From the NCBI RefSeq assembly GCF_963678635.1, contig NC_087066.1, forward strand, positions 61,990,054 to 62,054,053: a DNA stretch of 64,000 nucleotides. The letters are read 5' to 3'. The notes beneath the pieces are model-generated. The model saw nothing but the letters and a program-made list of their open reading frames with translations. It did no database searches and was not told where the DNA came from. The stretch comes from Symsagittifera roscoffensis. Taxonomy: Eukaryota > Xenacoelomorpha > Acoela > Convolutidae. This document shows positions 22,854 through 36,186 of this stretch, piece by piece. Numbering within the stretch: the first letter of the stretch is position 1; the number at the start of each line of letters is the position of its first letter. Both the position numbers and the translations under genes were made by a program.

Positions 22854-22991
22854 ATGTCTCTACGACTCAATAGATCAGAACTGCTATTCCGTACGATACG
22901 AGAACTACCAGGCATTGGAAGAAGGCCTCGGACAAGAGACGATCTACGACTACGAGGAAACTTACCATTAAGTTTCATGGTCGTACGGTAA
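22854..22991 (+). CDS. Arginine-rich leader ORF of element A
   Basis: This is a 45-aa frame about 120 nt after the LTR, ATG to TAA. It is rich in Arg and Leu, with a central GRRPRTRDDLRLR stretch. Element B has the same frame at 58111-58317, where the TAA is a CAA, giving 68 aa. The two copies differ by a handful of bases, both silent and replacing, so selection cannot be judged. It could be an upstream ORF, a small regulatory protein with an Arg-rich RNA-binding stretch, or the first exon of a spliced message. All three are inference. Confidence 0.4.
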   Translation: MSLRLNRSELLFRTIRELPGIGRRPRTRDDLRLRGNLPLSFMVVR

Positions 22992-24486
22992 AAGCCAGAA
23001 CAAACTTTTACATTTAGAATTTTACTAGCAATGAATTTAGATTTTCATTTGCAAACATAGAAACCTTGAAGAAAAATTTTCAATCATTATTTCAGGCGCT
23101 AAACCAAAATTTACTATTGTACAATAACGATTTATAAAAAAAAAATCAAAAAATCGTTTCCTCTAAAACTGCAGTAAAATTCAAAAAGATATCTGAAAAA
23201 TATATTTATTGAAAATAAAAAATATAAATTAGTTAACATGATCATAAGCTGTTAGTATATATAAATCATCCTGGCATCTCCAGCTTCATCACCTAAACAT
23301 AACAGCAATCATTAAACCACTAATATCATAAAACACTAAATTTCTCTATCAATTAAATCAAATTTATCTTTAACGACTCATCCAGATATTTACATTTATT
23401 CAATTTCAACTTGTTCAATCTTAAATTAGATCATCATGGCTTTCCTTGGATCTCCACTAAATACTTAAATTATATCCATTTTATACCATAAAGTTTATAT
23501 CCTGATCATCAAGGCCTATCCTTGGATCAATTAGAACAATTTTGTTCTCCCCCACCCAATAAATAAGTGTCTAACGACCTTAAACGTCAATTCACTACCC
23601 AACCCTTTCTAAGACCCAGGACTAATGGAAAGTTTTCAATCACGCTAAAAATTCAATTTAAGCTAAACAGTGAAAAGCTTCGCTTATTCATCCTTCACTT
23701 AATCCCCCCTCTTAACTGACCCAGGCTAACTTTTGAATCTTAGTAAGTATTAAAATAGTACCTAACGAACTATCTGTGTCCTAAATATACCTGAACCCTG
23801 TGGATTGATTTACTATTCTCCAACCCTTGAACACAATCACTACCCCTAAGTAAGATTAAGTAAGTTAACACTTTAACTTAGAATAGCCACGAGAAAGTAA
23901 CAATCATTCTTCGGAATCGATATATACTTTTCTTTCCAACCCTACATAAAAGACCCAAGTTAGGCTAACCAAAAAATCGTAAGGACTAACAATCTAGGAT
24001 AATAAAATCACTAATAACAACCTTGCACCCTTCATCCTAAGCCTTATGTTACTGAACAATTTAGGAAATAAACAAACAATCGTGCTACCCAATTGTGAAA
24101 TAAATAACGAATCATACGATCTTGTAATTACACCGCAAAACAAACAATTGGATATATTCGCACAAGACATCAAACAATAAAAAGAAAAACTTCAAGTAAA
24201 CAAAGACAAATCGCACAAAAAAGATTTTCAAAGCGTAGAAACGCACTCTCCAAATCAGAAAGCAGCAATTTAGATGCACTTTGCAAACTCAAAGACAAAG
24301 TAAATAAAAACTACCCAGTTCACGATCAATTATACTTTTCAGACTGAGAAGCTACATCACATTCATCAAAACAAGGGAAAAGAAGAAAAAAAAAGATATA
24401 TAAAAATAAACCAGTACGTTTATACAGTTGGAACCAACCAATCAGGCACATTGAACATTACGCACTAACAGTCATAAAACGAAAAA
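22992..24486 (+). other. Long leader of element A, non-coding
   Basis: About 1.5 kb lies between the leader ORF and gag, without long ORFs, and is rich in short C-runs and T/A. It is conserved at matching positions in element B (about 56700-58110). A leader this long is unusual for Ty3/Gypsy elements and could hold a packaging signal, splice donor or internal ribosome entry site. None can be shown here. Confidence 0.55.
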
Positions 24487-27420
24487 ATGAGCCAAAGTCC
24501 AAGTGATGACAGTCCAGACGAAAACTCTGTTTTCCCTTTTATTATAAATTCACTCACTGAAGATAGAGGACAAAAACAATTTTGTACTAATTTGATTGCA
24601 AATGTATTCGAACAAGGAATCAGCCCATGTAAAGCAGAATTTCCAGAAATAAATTTCAAAAACCAAATTATCGATCATTACATAAAAGGAATATGTAACT
24701 TGACACAACAATATGGAATTTATACCATAGAACTCAGTACAGCATACAGCAAGTAATTTTCATGGTAAATATGTTATCCAAACAGATGATGTCGATTTAG
24801 AATTTTCAAAAGTTTTCATAGAATACATTAAAAACATACAACATCAAAATTCTCAAAGAGCAAACTCATTTTTCACTAACGATGTTTTTGCAATAATATA
24901 TAATTATTTATCTATACTAGAAAGAACAGAAACCGAAAGCACATCACCGGTTCAAACATCAAGACACACAAATGTCAGAAATGATATTGCCGCATTCTCA
25001 GCATTTTTAAACACAATTCGTGCAAGTTTTTCAAACAATGAAATTTCACCAAATATCAAACACGATATACAAAAAATCTTAGCATGGTTTGTATTTGACT
25101 ATTTTAGCCACAACATAGATTTAATTGCACAAGCAAGAAAAACTTTTAGACCCCAAAGTACAAATGATGACACTGTCATTGCTGAACAACCAGATTACAT
25201 TTGGGACCCTGACTGGTCTCATCCATTATTCCTGAACATTCCAATAGAGATCTCAAGTCAACCAATCAGTGCAATAACTATTCACAAGATTATGTAAAAG
25301 TAATTCCACTCACAACAGATGCAACACCTTTAAATTATAATTCATTTTTACCTGATAGAAGACAAAACAATAGTTTAAATTCAACTCTTGTACAACAAAA
25401 AAACTTAAATGGAACTAGAAATCTTACACAACAAGATATTTAAACACCATCACATTTTATAAATGAAGAAATAGTTGAAACAATTGTAACAACTACACAG
25501 CAAAGTATTTCATCATACATCCAAAGAGTAAACGACCAAATCAAGATAAACAAAAAACACCTTTTTATACACCAAATTACCTCTCATCAGATGATGACGG
25601 TTTTCACGACCAAAACCATCAACAAAACATTCAAAACCAAAGACTCCACTCTTATCACGTAAATCAACCAGATATTTTTGAACCATATACACGAGAACAA
25701 CATATGCGACAGCCTAGACCAAATCACGCATCTCATTATAATAATTTTTATTCACAAAACCCAGAAAATACAGACTATTATCAACCAACACAAATGCAAA
25801 ATGAAATACCATTACCATATTATCTACAACAACATGAAAAAACAAAAAATCAACCAACAATTTTTCACAATTGCCAAACGCCGCAGAATCATTACAGATG
25901 ACTATGAATCCATACCTGATGGGTGGATCATCAATAACATCAAATAAACCATTAATGGTATTCACAGGTACAGACCTTGAATATTCTGTAGAAGACTATT
26001 TAAACGCAGTCACAGCAAATTTAATTTTAAATATCGGACCTGGACCAATTAATACACCACTCCATCAAAATTGGATACATAGACGAACAGCGTTAATCCA
26101 AACAAAACTTGATGGCGCAGCCCAGAAATTACTTTCAGTTTTACCAATAGACATAAAAACAGATTGGAAAAGATTTACACAAGAATTTTCAAAAATGTTT
26201 GATTCTGAAAGAAATAAACAACACCAAAGAGTTTTATGCAATGAAATTCGCAGACTACCAAATGAAACAATTAAACAATTGGCACTTAGAATCGAAACAC
26301 TAGTTCGAAAAGCATACTCACTGAACACTCATGATTATAAAAACACAAAAATGACAGAAATTTTAATGATGACTCTAACACCTCAATTAAGAAAAATAGC
26401 CATTAAAAAGAGAGCACACATCTCTCATCAATTCGAGAACCAGATTTAGATTTTAGGAAACTAGTTGACAAACTAGAACAAGCAGAGATCACAATGAAAC
26501 TTGAAGAAACAAAAAATCTCAAACTACAATATGTTAATAGAAACGAAACAAATACTACACATATAAACAACATACACGATTCAAATGTAGACCTAACTGA
26601 AAAATTTACTGAAATTTTGAACCTATATGAGAAAAATCCCAATTTCAAAGATAAACCATCTTTCAAGAAATGATGTAAATATTGCCAAAGATACGGACAC
26701 AGCATTGCCGAATGTAGACAAAAACAACAAGATAATCAAAATAAACCACAAACGTACAAAGAACCAAATAAATCATTATATCAATACATGAAAAAAGATC
26801 AAAATTTACCAAACAAAAAAAAATACATAGTAATAACAGCTCTGGTAAACCACTCCCAAATAATTCAAATTACTCAAGAAACCAATCACCCTATAACTCT
26901 AGTTATAGAGGTAGATCACCAGAACAAAGAAATTTACGAAATTTCTCACAAAATAGATATAGTCGATCAAATAGCCAAAATAACCAGTTTAAAAACAACT
27001 ATTCACGATCGAATTCAAACAGTAAAGAATTTTTTGATACCAGTTTCCATTCAAATTCGAAGAATAGACACTTTTCAAACGATAAATCACGTAATTCATC
27101 ATACAATAGAAATATAAACTACTCAAATAAAAGAAATAGAAGATATTCAAACAAAAGAAATCAATGTTACCAAAACAATAGATCAAAAAAAAAATCCTAC
27201 AACAGATCTAATTATCAAGGAAACAATAACAATTACTATAATAGGTCACGAAACAACTCACAAAATAGAAATCCCAATTATAACAATCGAAGGAATCATT
27301 CTCAATCACCTTATAGAAACAATAATCGCTACCCTGATTCCCAACACCAATATAGAAGTAACACACCGAAACATCAGCGACAAATTAATCAGGTACAAGC
27401 AACTGAAGAAACAACTTGAG
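24487..27420 (+). pseudogene. gag: gag of element A (capsid and CCHC nucleocapsid), broken
   Basis: The ATG at 24487 opens 89 codons before a frameshift; the matching B frame runs 171 codons. A Gln/Asn-rich stretch follows (about 25460-25900). The segment 25871-26449 (192 aa) looks like a Ty3/Gypsy capsid: 'EYSVEDYLNAV', then 'KLDGAAQKLL' and 'DWKRFTQEFSKMF', the typical helical order of the retrotransposon gag family. A CX2CX4HX4C knuckle (C-KYC-QRYGH-SIAEC) is at 26673-26714, directly after an in-frame TGA where B has Trp (TGG). An Arg/Asn/Ser-rich tail extends to about 27420. At least two frameshifts and one stop make it a pseudogene. Confidence 0.82.
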
Positions 27421-27764
27421 ATCCCCCTGGTATTGACAACACAGAAAGTACCAAACTACAATTAAACCACATTAGTTGTGAATCAACAGACAGCGAAAGT
27501 GATACAAAAAAACACTATCTCAGTTAATATGATCACAGTCGAAAACGACTACGAACCCATTATATACGAACAACCCTTCAGTTCACACATTTACGAAAAT
27601 CAATCGAAACTTTTTCAAGACTACTATACTAGACCCATAAGAAACAATGTACCAGTTGAACCAAATATAAATTAAATAAACACAGTATTCAATAGCGAAA
27701 AACAACGCTCAAGTAGAAGTCACATTTACCAAAATATACAAAAAGAACAGCCAAGAGAAAAAAT

Positions 27765-28034
27765 TTGGACAATCCCATTTCTCTTAGAAAGCCCAAAATT
27801 AAACAACTTCAACCACAAGATCTTGTAATAGATTTTTTAATTGACTCAGGAGCAGAATCAAATATTATTAAAATCCCTACTTGGAATGAAATCAAAACGT
27901 TACATCCAGTCCTAACACCTATAAAGAGAGCCAGTAAATTAGCAACAGCACAAAGCTCAACATTAGTAAATTATGGAAAAATCCAACTTTTCCTTGTTCC
28001 CACTAGAACAATGGAACAAAATAAAAAAAACTAA
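27765..28034 (+). pseudogene. Aspartic protease region of element A
   Basis: In this 89-codon frame 'VIDFLIDSGAESNII' carries the DSG catalytic triad of retroviral-type aspartic proteases (about 27824-27870). The flap and the C-terminal ILG-like segment are not in one frame. The frame ends at a stop where the conserved sequence of B continues in another frame. The same motif is on the minus strand of element B near 53110-53165. Confidence 0.75.
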
Positions 28035-28129
28035 CCATTTAAACAAACATTTCACATTACAGACATAAAACACAATATCATTGACATACCATTTATAAAT
28101 AAGTAGAATCCCACGATAAACATTTTAAA

Positions 28130-29690
28130 TTGAAATTTCATATAAAAGATAAATACAGAAGAACAAAAAACACATCCTTAACAGTCTTTCAAAGATTAAT
28201 CAAACAACCTTCATTTTTCTCCAAATTTTATCCTATATACAATCACGAACGAAAATATCTGAAACTACTATCAAAAAATGTATATAACTTTTCAATCAAA
28301 CATGTCCACCATTACGATAAAGACCAAAACCAACAACATCTCTTTATGTCAGACCTTGAATTTAAACCCATTCATAAATTTTTTCGAATAACAATTTCAT
28401 CCATAAAATATATGAAACATTCAAATTCAGATATTGTTTCATAACACGTATATAACAATTCACCATACCAGATAACACTACCCTTAGGACTCTTAGAATA
28501 CTGCGAAACAAATGCCACAATATTAACCACAAATGAAATAGCATATAGTTCAATTACAATTATTAGATATATGCCAATCCACAATTCTTGATGAAGAATT
28601 ATCAATAAACAACATAATAAGCAACGAAAAAAGAAACACTGACTACTTCACAAAAACACCATATTTTAAACCAACGTTTAAAATATCACATTATACAGAA
28701 GAACAACAAAAGTTTCTAACAATGTTTAATTTTCAACATTCTCAAATTACACAAAAAGAAATCGATAAATTAGGCGAACTATTATTAAAATTTCCAACAA
28801 TTTATGCAACATCAATTTCGATGTTGGAAAAATTAGTTCACCACTACATTTAAATTTAAAACCTGACGCAGTTTTCAAAAAGCAAAGTGGAAGTAAAGTA
28901 CCGATATATTTACAAGATAAAGTAAACAGACTACTTAACATTTTAGAACAATATGAAATTATATCACCAGTAAACAAAGAAGAACAACCAAAAGGTAACA
29001 CCTTCATCAACCCAGTCATCATCTTAGCTAAAAGAGAATCACTAAAAATCGTTCGAGATGCTAGATACCTCAATTTACTAATTGACGAAACTAAGTAATT
29101 GGCGCATTGAACCTATTCATGTAATTCTAACAAAAATAAATGGTAAATATTTCACAACCGCAGATATGAATAAATGGTAAATATGAATAAATGGTAAAAA
29201 AATAAATGGTAAATATTCCACAACCGCAGATATGAACAGTGCATACAATCAAATGCCACTAGGTGAACAACCACGACAGTTAACACAATTCATTGTTAGA
29301 AATCAACAATACGACTTCAATAGATTATTCTACGGAATCTCCATAGGACCAGCAGCTTTTTCAGCTTTTATGAGCAAAACATTTAGACCACTTATACTCA
29401 AAAAACATGCAATCACATACTTAGACGATGTTTTTATGCAGTAACAAACGAAAGACGAAATGTTTTTTCCTAACACGCGTAAAGTTTCTTGGCCATATTA
29501 TTGAAAGAAACACTATAACTTCGTTGAAATCACGAATATATGCGATTCAAAAACGTCAATCACCTACAAATAAAAAGAAAATCCAAGTATTCTTTGGAAT
29601 GCTAAATTTCCTAAGTAAATATGTATACAAAATGCAATTATACTTAAAATCTTTCTATAACATCCTTAGACAGCAAAATAACTACGACTG
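28130..29690 (+). pseudogene. pol: Reverse transcriptase of element A, broken
   Basis: Fingers region: 'KGNTFINPVIILAKR' and 'IVRDARYLN' (about 28990-29080). Palm: 'FTTADMNSAYNQMP' (first catalytic Asp, about 29150-29260), 'FYGISIGPAAFSAFM', and YLDD at 29418-29429. The chain stops at a TAA soon after YLDD, where B has TCA. Then ~75 bp present in B are missing before 'FLGHIIER' (29485). A ~75-bp stretch around 29135-29240, containing the catalytic-Asp segment, is duplicated. The family pattern is Ty3/Gypsy RT. It is inactive. Confidence 0.85.
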
Positions 29691-29787
29691 AACTACCGAA
29701 CATCAAACAAGATTCGAAGAAATTAAAAAATTATAAACAGAACAAAGATAAAATACAATTCCAGATTCAAATCAACCATTTTAAGCA

Positions 29788-30663
29788 ATGTGCGATGCTT
29801 CAAATTTTGGTATCGGCGCAGCATTACTACAATCACATAGTGAAACAAATAAAATGAATCTTATATCAGTAAATTCTCGCTTATTTACACAAGCTGAACT
29901 ACGACTCTCTAATCTCATGAGAGAATGCAAAGCTATAAAATACACACTTACCGAATACGAATTTCTAATACTTGGATCAAAACATCCAACAGTTCTATTT
30001 ACAGATAACAAACCTATAATATTTCTCTTCACACAGAAATCAAACCCAAACCATAGAGTTTACAGATTTCAATTAATTTTATTGAAATTCGCAAACTTAC
30101 ATATAGATTGGACAGCAGGAAAAAATCTTGCACTACCAGATAAATTAAGTCGAAATACACCACCTGAACTACTTACACGAAAAACTACAGTTGAAATACC
30201 ACAAAATATTAAATTCTATCTTGCAAAAACTGAAACATCACCAAGATTAGAATGCAAATATGCAGTAAAAACTGATATAAATCAGTCACAAATAAATAAC
30301 TTAAAACATTTCCCACTCTATTTAGACTGTCAAAACAATCACTATGAAATAGATCTATTAGAAACATCCACATTCAAACCAATTCCTTATTCACATTGGA
30401 TAAAAAATAATACTCAACAAAAAACAATCAAACAACAACCACACAAAAAAGACACCTTTCCATTGATAGAAAAAGAAAATTCAACTGACAAAATAATTTT
30501 ATCAGGACCACCAATATATGATTCAAAATACACAATAAATCAAGTTTTTGATCTTTCTGACCCATTAGACACAATTCCTCTATCAAAATTAGAAGTTGAA
30601 AAATTTTTCTACCACCAACAGAAAAATTACACTACAATTATTACAAAAATATCGAAACTTTGA
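29788..30663 (+). pseudogene. pol: RNase H and connection region of element A
   Basis: A 291-codon open frame begins at 'MCDASNFGIGAALLQ' (first catalytic Asp), followed by the 'MRECKAIKYTL' Glu and the 'FTDNKPI' Asp of the Ty3/Gypsy RNase H domain, and then 'HIDWTAGKNLALPDKLSR'. The rest (from ~30200) is a long linker toward integrase with no named domain. This is one of the better preserved parts of element A. It is separated from RT by stops and from integrase by a frame change. Confidence 0.82.
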
Positions 30664-31418
30664 TCCCGTAATTCGACTCAAATCATGGCACAAGTATAAA
30701 ACGAAACCAAGAAAAGCTGATACAACAATATTAGGAAATAAAACACTCCTCAGATACTTTAGAAAATATAATAATAGAACTATTAATGAAATTACAGACC
30801 TTTTAGAATATTAAACACCCGATTTTAAAGTACCCTGTCTCCCCTTATCCAAATCAAAAACAAATAGCAACAAAACAAGATTTTAATGGACAAAGTCTAT
30901 ATTTCAATCATAGAATTTCATTCGACACAAAAGGACCAATTTCACCATCCTCCGAAGGAAATTCTTATATTATGGTAAATGTTGATGCATTTACACACTA
31001 CGTAGAAATCAACCCAGTACCCCATTGTAATGTTTATTACGTATACACAACAATTTACGAACATTGGATAGCTAAATTCGGACTACCAGAAATACTAGTC
31101 ACAGATAATGGAACAGAATTCATTAACAACGAAATCATCGCACTATGCCACCTGTATAATATTAAAAATAAACCACGTACATCTCATGCACCTTGGACAA
31201 ATGGATTAGTCGAAGGTATGAACCGTTCACTTCAAGAATATCTTAGATGCATCATTAATGGAAATGATACACGATACACGGAATGGTCAACAGATGTAAA
31301 ATTATTCCCATTATCCTATAACTCACAAATCACAACAACTTTAGGAATGTCACCATACGAAATGGTTTTTAATCAAAAGCCACGAAAAACCAATCATGTT
31401 TACAGCAAACGCTCATAA
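30596..31418 (+). pseudogene. pol: Integrase of element A, zinc-binding region deleted
   Basis: The catalytic core lies in 30972-31418 (148 aa): Asp in 'VNVDAFTHY', Asp in TDNGTEF (31104-31106) and Glu in 'LVEGMNRSL' (31212-31214), spaced as in retroviral DDE integrases. Upstream, the frame jumps at about 30830. Relative to B, about 140 bp are missing, including the CNDCIKC part of the HHCC zinc-binding domain. The core looks intact but the enzyme would lack its N-terminal domain. Confidence 0.85.
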
Positions 31419-32055
31419 AAATGCACAAGGTTTTTGTCAACCAAACTGGGTACTGGCTACCCTTACACACACACATGATGAAGACCACTTTAATCATCCC
31501 CAAATTTTGAAATTAGATTCCGGTACACATACGGAATGGATTTTAAAAAGAGATAAAAAACACGATGATTAAACCGACCACACTTAAATTTCGCCTCAAA
31601 ACTAAAAATTATTCGACGAACAAATCATTTCTTAAATTCTTCTTTCCATAACAGTTTACCACATAAAACAAAAACTTCTAAACCTCTGCACAAAAAAATT
31701 CAGTCTATTTAAATTTTTGATATTCTTTTTCATTGAAACTTTTGAATCTCTAATAATCATTTCTACAATTTTTTGTAATTTTAAAAAAAAAATTTCAACA
31801 CCCTATTTGAAATGTACCTCCAACTCTCCCAAATCCTTGACCACATCTACAGGTACGAATACGTATAATCTATTTAAATGATACGAACTATTTTCAGTCG
31901 AACAGATATTTTTCTTTTATTCATAATTTTCCTCACATTTTTAATCTCCCTCATCATGACAATGTGCAAATGTATAAAAAAGGCAATAGTCACCTTTGCC
32001 CTATAACTATTCTCTTGATTATTTTCATTGAATATTTTCATCCAATAAAAATTAA
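31419..32055 (+). other. Post-integrase region of element A
   Basis: The end of integrase continues briefly in shifted frames (to about 31570). It is followed by ~480 bp of AT-rich DNA without an ORF, ending in an 'AATAAAAATTAAAAC' stretch. It would be a suitable place for a splice acceptor for ORFX/env messages, but I cannot show one. Confidence 0.5.
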
Positions 32056-33175
32056 AACTCAGTTACCTTTCCAAAATTGCTAATCAGCCACCACCAAAGC
32101 AGCCCCCACCAACTAGATCCCAAGAAAGTCCAATAACACCTACCACTATAAACAATCCCCAACCATCCACACGCATTTCTTTTCAAGACAACCCATAAAC
32201 TTTTGAAGAACGACACGCACAATTATCTAAACCACTAGAACCAGTTAATCGCCAAGCACCTTTAAGTGAACCAACATTTAACTTATATCCCAACTTGCAA
32301 GAAGATCTCAATCGAGTCATACACATTAGCCAAAATCAAAATACATCCGAGATACATAGACAAATTATACACCCGCGAAGAAATAAGAAGTTTTCAAAAC
32401 CCAGAGTTCATTTTAATATACCCCAATCACCAATACCAACAACCTCAGAACTTTCAAGCAGTACATTACCAGAAACTCCCACACTTTTTTCACAACATAG
32501 CACTTCAAATAATCCCTCAGACTACCTAGGTTCAACCCCAACATCACAAAAAATCCGAGAAAACCCTTTTAATCCCCCAGACACCACCGAACGACCACCA
32601 TATTGAACAACACACTCATATACTCAAGGGGAAACGAATATAGTAAATGAAACAATAGATATTTCTTCTGATACAACGCTATCATAATTGCCAGAAACAC
32701 TTCCACTCCCATCAACACCTTCTTTAAGTCAAATATCACCAACCCTCTTCCCTCTAACCTCGACGCTAGATACCAAGAACAATCATCGATAAACAACCCC
32801 CTACGATTGGACTAGAATACATTCGTAGCACCTCCCCCATTATTTGGACAACATCAAGGAAGTAGCCGCCTCCACAATTGGGCACTAAGTAGATTACAAT
32901 ATAGACAAGATATTCACAAAGATATTCAAGAACACAACATTCAAACACTCCAACAATATAGTCTCCAATTAAAGTTTGAAATCACAGTCAGACTTAACAA
33001 TATTGTTCAACACCCCTTTCCTTTGAGCCCACCAAATATAACAGATCAATCACCACCTCCCCCATTTATAACAACTGAAGTTATAAATAAATACGATAGA
33101 TATACCAAAAACACAATTGGACATATTACCTTTTATAACCCATACTCAGGATTATCATTCACATGTATATTTTAA
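32056..33175 (+). pseudogene. ORFX of element A: Pro/Ser/Thr-rich protein ahead of env
   Basis: Frames from about 32056 to 32606 encode a Pro/Gln/Ser/Thr-rich, probably disordered polypeptide. After frameshifts and stops a more ordered C-terminal part follows ('LKFEITVRLNNIV', 'HPFPLSPPNI', 'FITTEVINKYDRY', 'GHITFYNPYSG'), ending at TAA 33173-33175. The C-terminal part is well conserved in B (46612-46989). Its last 13 nt overlap the envelope ATG (33163) in another frame, exactly as in B. I recognise no family. Several stops make this copy non-functional. Confidence 0.6.
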
Positions 33176-36130
33176 AAGTATTCACATTTCAACAACTACT
33201 TTTTCTAATTTTTTCCGAACAACATACATATCCATCTCCTTGCACAGGACCTCAGGATTTGTTAGTAACACACAGTGATTGTGAAGAAAACGAACAAAAA
33301 ACACTACATCAATACGCTATAAACCAAGTCACACATTGCAAATCCGAACCACAAGCCATCGAATCAACAAATATAGTAGCCACACTATAGTCAAAAGCCC
33401 GATCAACAACATTAACAGGATACAAGTTTACAGCAACAATTTCCGAAAAGATAGTACATTGCTCGCAAGTCTCAAACGGAAAAAAACCCGACTAGACCAC
33501 GAATCTTTCTATCAGAGTAATATAGAAAGAATACTAAATCTTAGCCCTCAAAACTGTAAGAATGAACTTAGTCGATTAAACTTGACACAAAACGAAGGAA
33601 CGAATAAAAAACTTGTAAATTTTCAAGTTTTCCCAGACTTAGCACATCAAGCAGAACTTGAAAAACATCAAGGTCACATTGGACTAGACACAAATTTCCC
33701 CTTTCATGGAACACACGGAAGATTGACTTACGATCTACATGATAAACACTGGATACCACATATAGGTATAAAAGATCCCTCAAATTGCAAAGCAGATACA
33801 AAAAATAAAGGATATCAAGAAATAATGTTTTTTGACTGGAAAATACAACTTGGAAAAGTACAACTAACACGAGATTTAAAAGACGACACAATTCTTTACT
33901 AAGGCAGTCGACTTCCGTGCAAAAATGATCAAGGATTTTGCGACCCCAAAACACGAACACAAGCAACCATTGTATGGTTTCCCGAAGAAACCTGCACAGT
34001 TTTTCAAGTAGCAAGAAAACACGCTAGAATGATTAAATTTCACCAAAAATATTTTATTGAATCAATCCCGTTTGAAGAAGTCAATCCTGATCAAATTAGA
34101 AATAATAACAACAAATTTAGGAACCTCCACAATATAGAAAATAAACTAACACGATTTCAAATATACCCAGAAACAGAACTAGCATGTAAATATAAAAAAC
34201 CAGGACATCTAATTGAAAACCCAATGGCCACATCTCATTCACTTACCGACGAAAATCCTTATCTTTCAGTAAATTTTCTGAAAAACCTAGGACAAATCGG
34301 TGGAAGATTAAAACCACAAGACACAGACAGTACACGATTACAAGAGCTATCACTTATGAACCGCAAACATTTTGGCACAATTCATTATGATATACGTTTA
34401 GATATGAAACTAGACTACACAATCAGCAGAATTTTTCAAGGAATGTCACTTTCAGAATTAGAAACACTACACCAATTATGTGAACTCGAAAGAACACAAA
34501 TTCTACAATCACCCTATGGCCACTTCTCATTCACTTATCGACGGAAACCTTTATGTTTCAGTAAAATTTCAGAAAAACATAGGAAGAATAGGTGGAAAAT
34601 TGAAACTCAAGACGCCGATAGTACACGGTTACAAGAACTATCACTTGTGAACCGCAAACATTTTGGCACAATTCATTATAATATACGTTTAGATATGAAA
34701 CTAGACTACACAATCAGCAGAATTTTTCAAGGAATGTCACTTTCAGAATTAGAAACACTACACCAATTATGTGAACTCGAAAGAACACAAATTCTACAAT
34801 CACCCTATGGCCACTTCTCATTCACTTATCGACGGAAACCTTTATGTTTCAGTAAAATTTCAGAAAAACATAGGAAGAATAGGTGGAAAATTGAAACTCA
34901 AGACGCCGATAGTACACGGTTACAAGAACTATCACTTGTGAACCGCAAACATTTTGGCACAATTCCTATGATATACGTTTAGATATGAAACTAGACTACA
35001 CAATCAGCAGAATTTTTCAAGGAATGTCACTCTCAGAATTAGAAACACTACATCAATTATGCTAACTTCAAAGAACACAAATTCTACAGTCACTAGCAAT
35101 AGCAGTTCTCAAAATACCATATACAGGATATTTTTTATCCGGAAATAGATCAAATTTTAAGGAAATTTTTTATGGTATTACACTTGTACCAAAAAAGCAT
35201 CACCTTTATACGTTTTTGAAGATAAAAGATGTTACAAAAGAATCCCCATATTCTACAAAAATAAAGTATATTTTGTTGATACACTCACACGACGAACATA
35301 TTGGGACACAGCAGTACCCAAGAAAACAGCCACAACGTTGTACCATTAAATCCTGACGAAAATTAATACTATCTACTAACACCATACCCAACATTAATGC
35401 CACTATTAAAAAAAGTTTTCACCTGAAAGCATTCGAGCCCGCAATCCAAATATTGATTTACAACCGATAGGTTAATATTCAACATCAGGCATACAACATC
35501 ACATACGTACACAACAATTTGAAGAACTACTTACAAAAATGGACACGATACAACGACAATCAATAGACCAAAACTTACGAAAACTTGAAGAAACAGCAGG
35601 ATTTTCAGAAATTTACGCACAAGATTACAGCGGATATTTTCAAGACAATGAAGATTACATTTACCTAAATAGTGAAAAATATCGACCACAAGATATATCA
35701 CCAATCAATATTTTTAGTTTTTTAATCTCAAAAACGAAGTTTTAGCCTTTCTAGGATGGCCATATTACATCTTAGAAAGATTGACTATCTTATACGCAAT
35801 GTTTAATTTTATTGGATTTCTTTTCTCAATAATAAAAGGAATCTATAACACATGCGCAATATATACACAAGTAAACCGACAAGCCAGCGTAGCACGCATA
35901 TTATTTGCAGGATTTTTTGAAATGTTTTCATCATCAATAAATTCATTCATGCACTTCAACAGAAACATCCAATAGTACTAACAGTGCTTATAGAACTTTT
36001 AAACGAAAATTCCCAAATCAACCATTTCCATCCAAACCCGGAACTGCCCGACAATTGGTAACTATCCAGACCAAACCAATACTCCAAACTACCCTCAAAT
36101 TACCCTACCCTTCTTTCCCCAATACACCTT
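33163..36130 (+). pseudogene. Envelope-like glycoprotein of element A, broken
   Basis: The ATG at 33163 opens a hydrophobic signal-peptide-like N-terminus ('LLFLIFS'). The chain then runs through frames 33336-33902, 34029-34982, 35539-35745 and 35781-35975. Near the end 'LYAMFNFIGFLFSII' is a probable membrane anchor. Cysteine spacing and the block layout before the anchor recall class III-type glycoproteins (chuvirus/rhabdovirus-like) captured by invertebrate LTR elements; that is a judgement from memory, not a search. A 291-bp segment is tandemly repeated at 34224-35095. Most of the cytoplasmic tail present in B is deleted. Many stops and frameshifts are present. Confidence 0.68.
34224..35095 (+). 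repeat. Three tandem 291-bp units inside the envelope-like gene of A
   Basis: Units start at 34224, 34515 and 34806, with the motif 'GAATGTCACT' recurring at 34441, 34732 and 35022. The unit is 97 codons long, so the first duplications keep frame and produce a 317-codon open frame (34029-34982). The third unit has a small deletion near 34965 that ends it. Units 2 and 3 are nearly identical; unit 1 is more diverged. Confidence 0.88.
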
Positions 36131-36186
36131 AAACCAATCCGACCTTAACCCTGAACCACGTCACTTTGTAGATGATCATGTATTAA

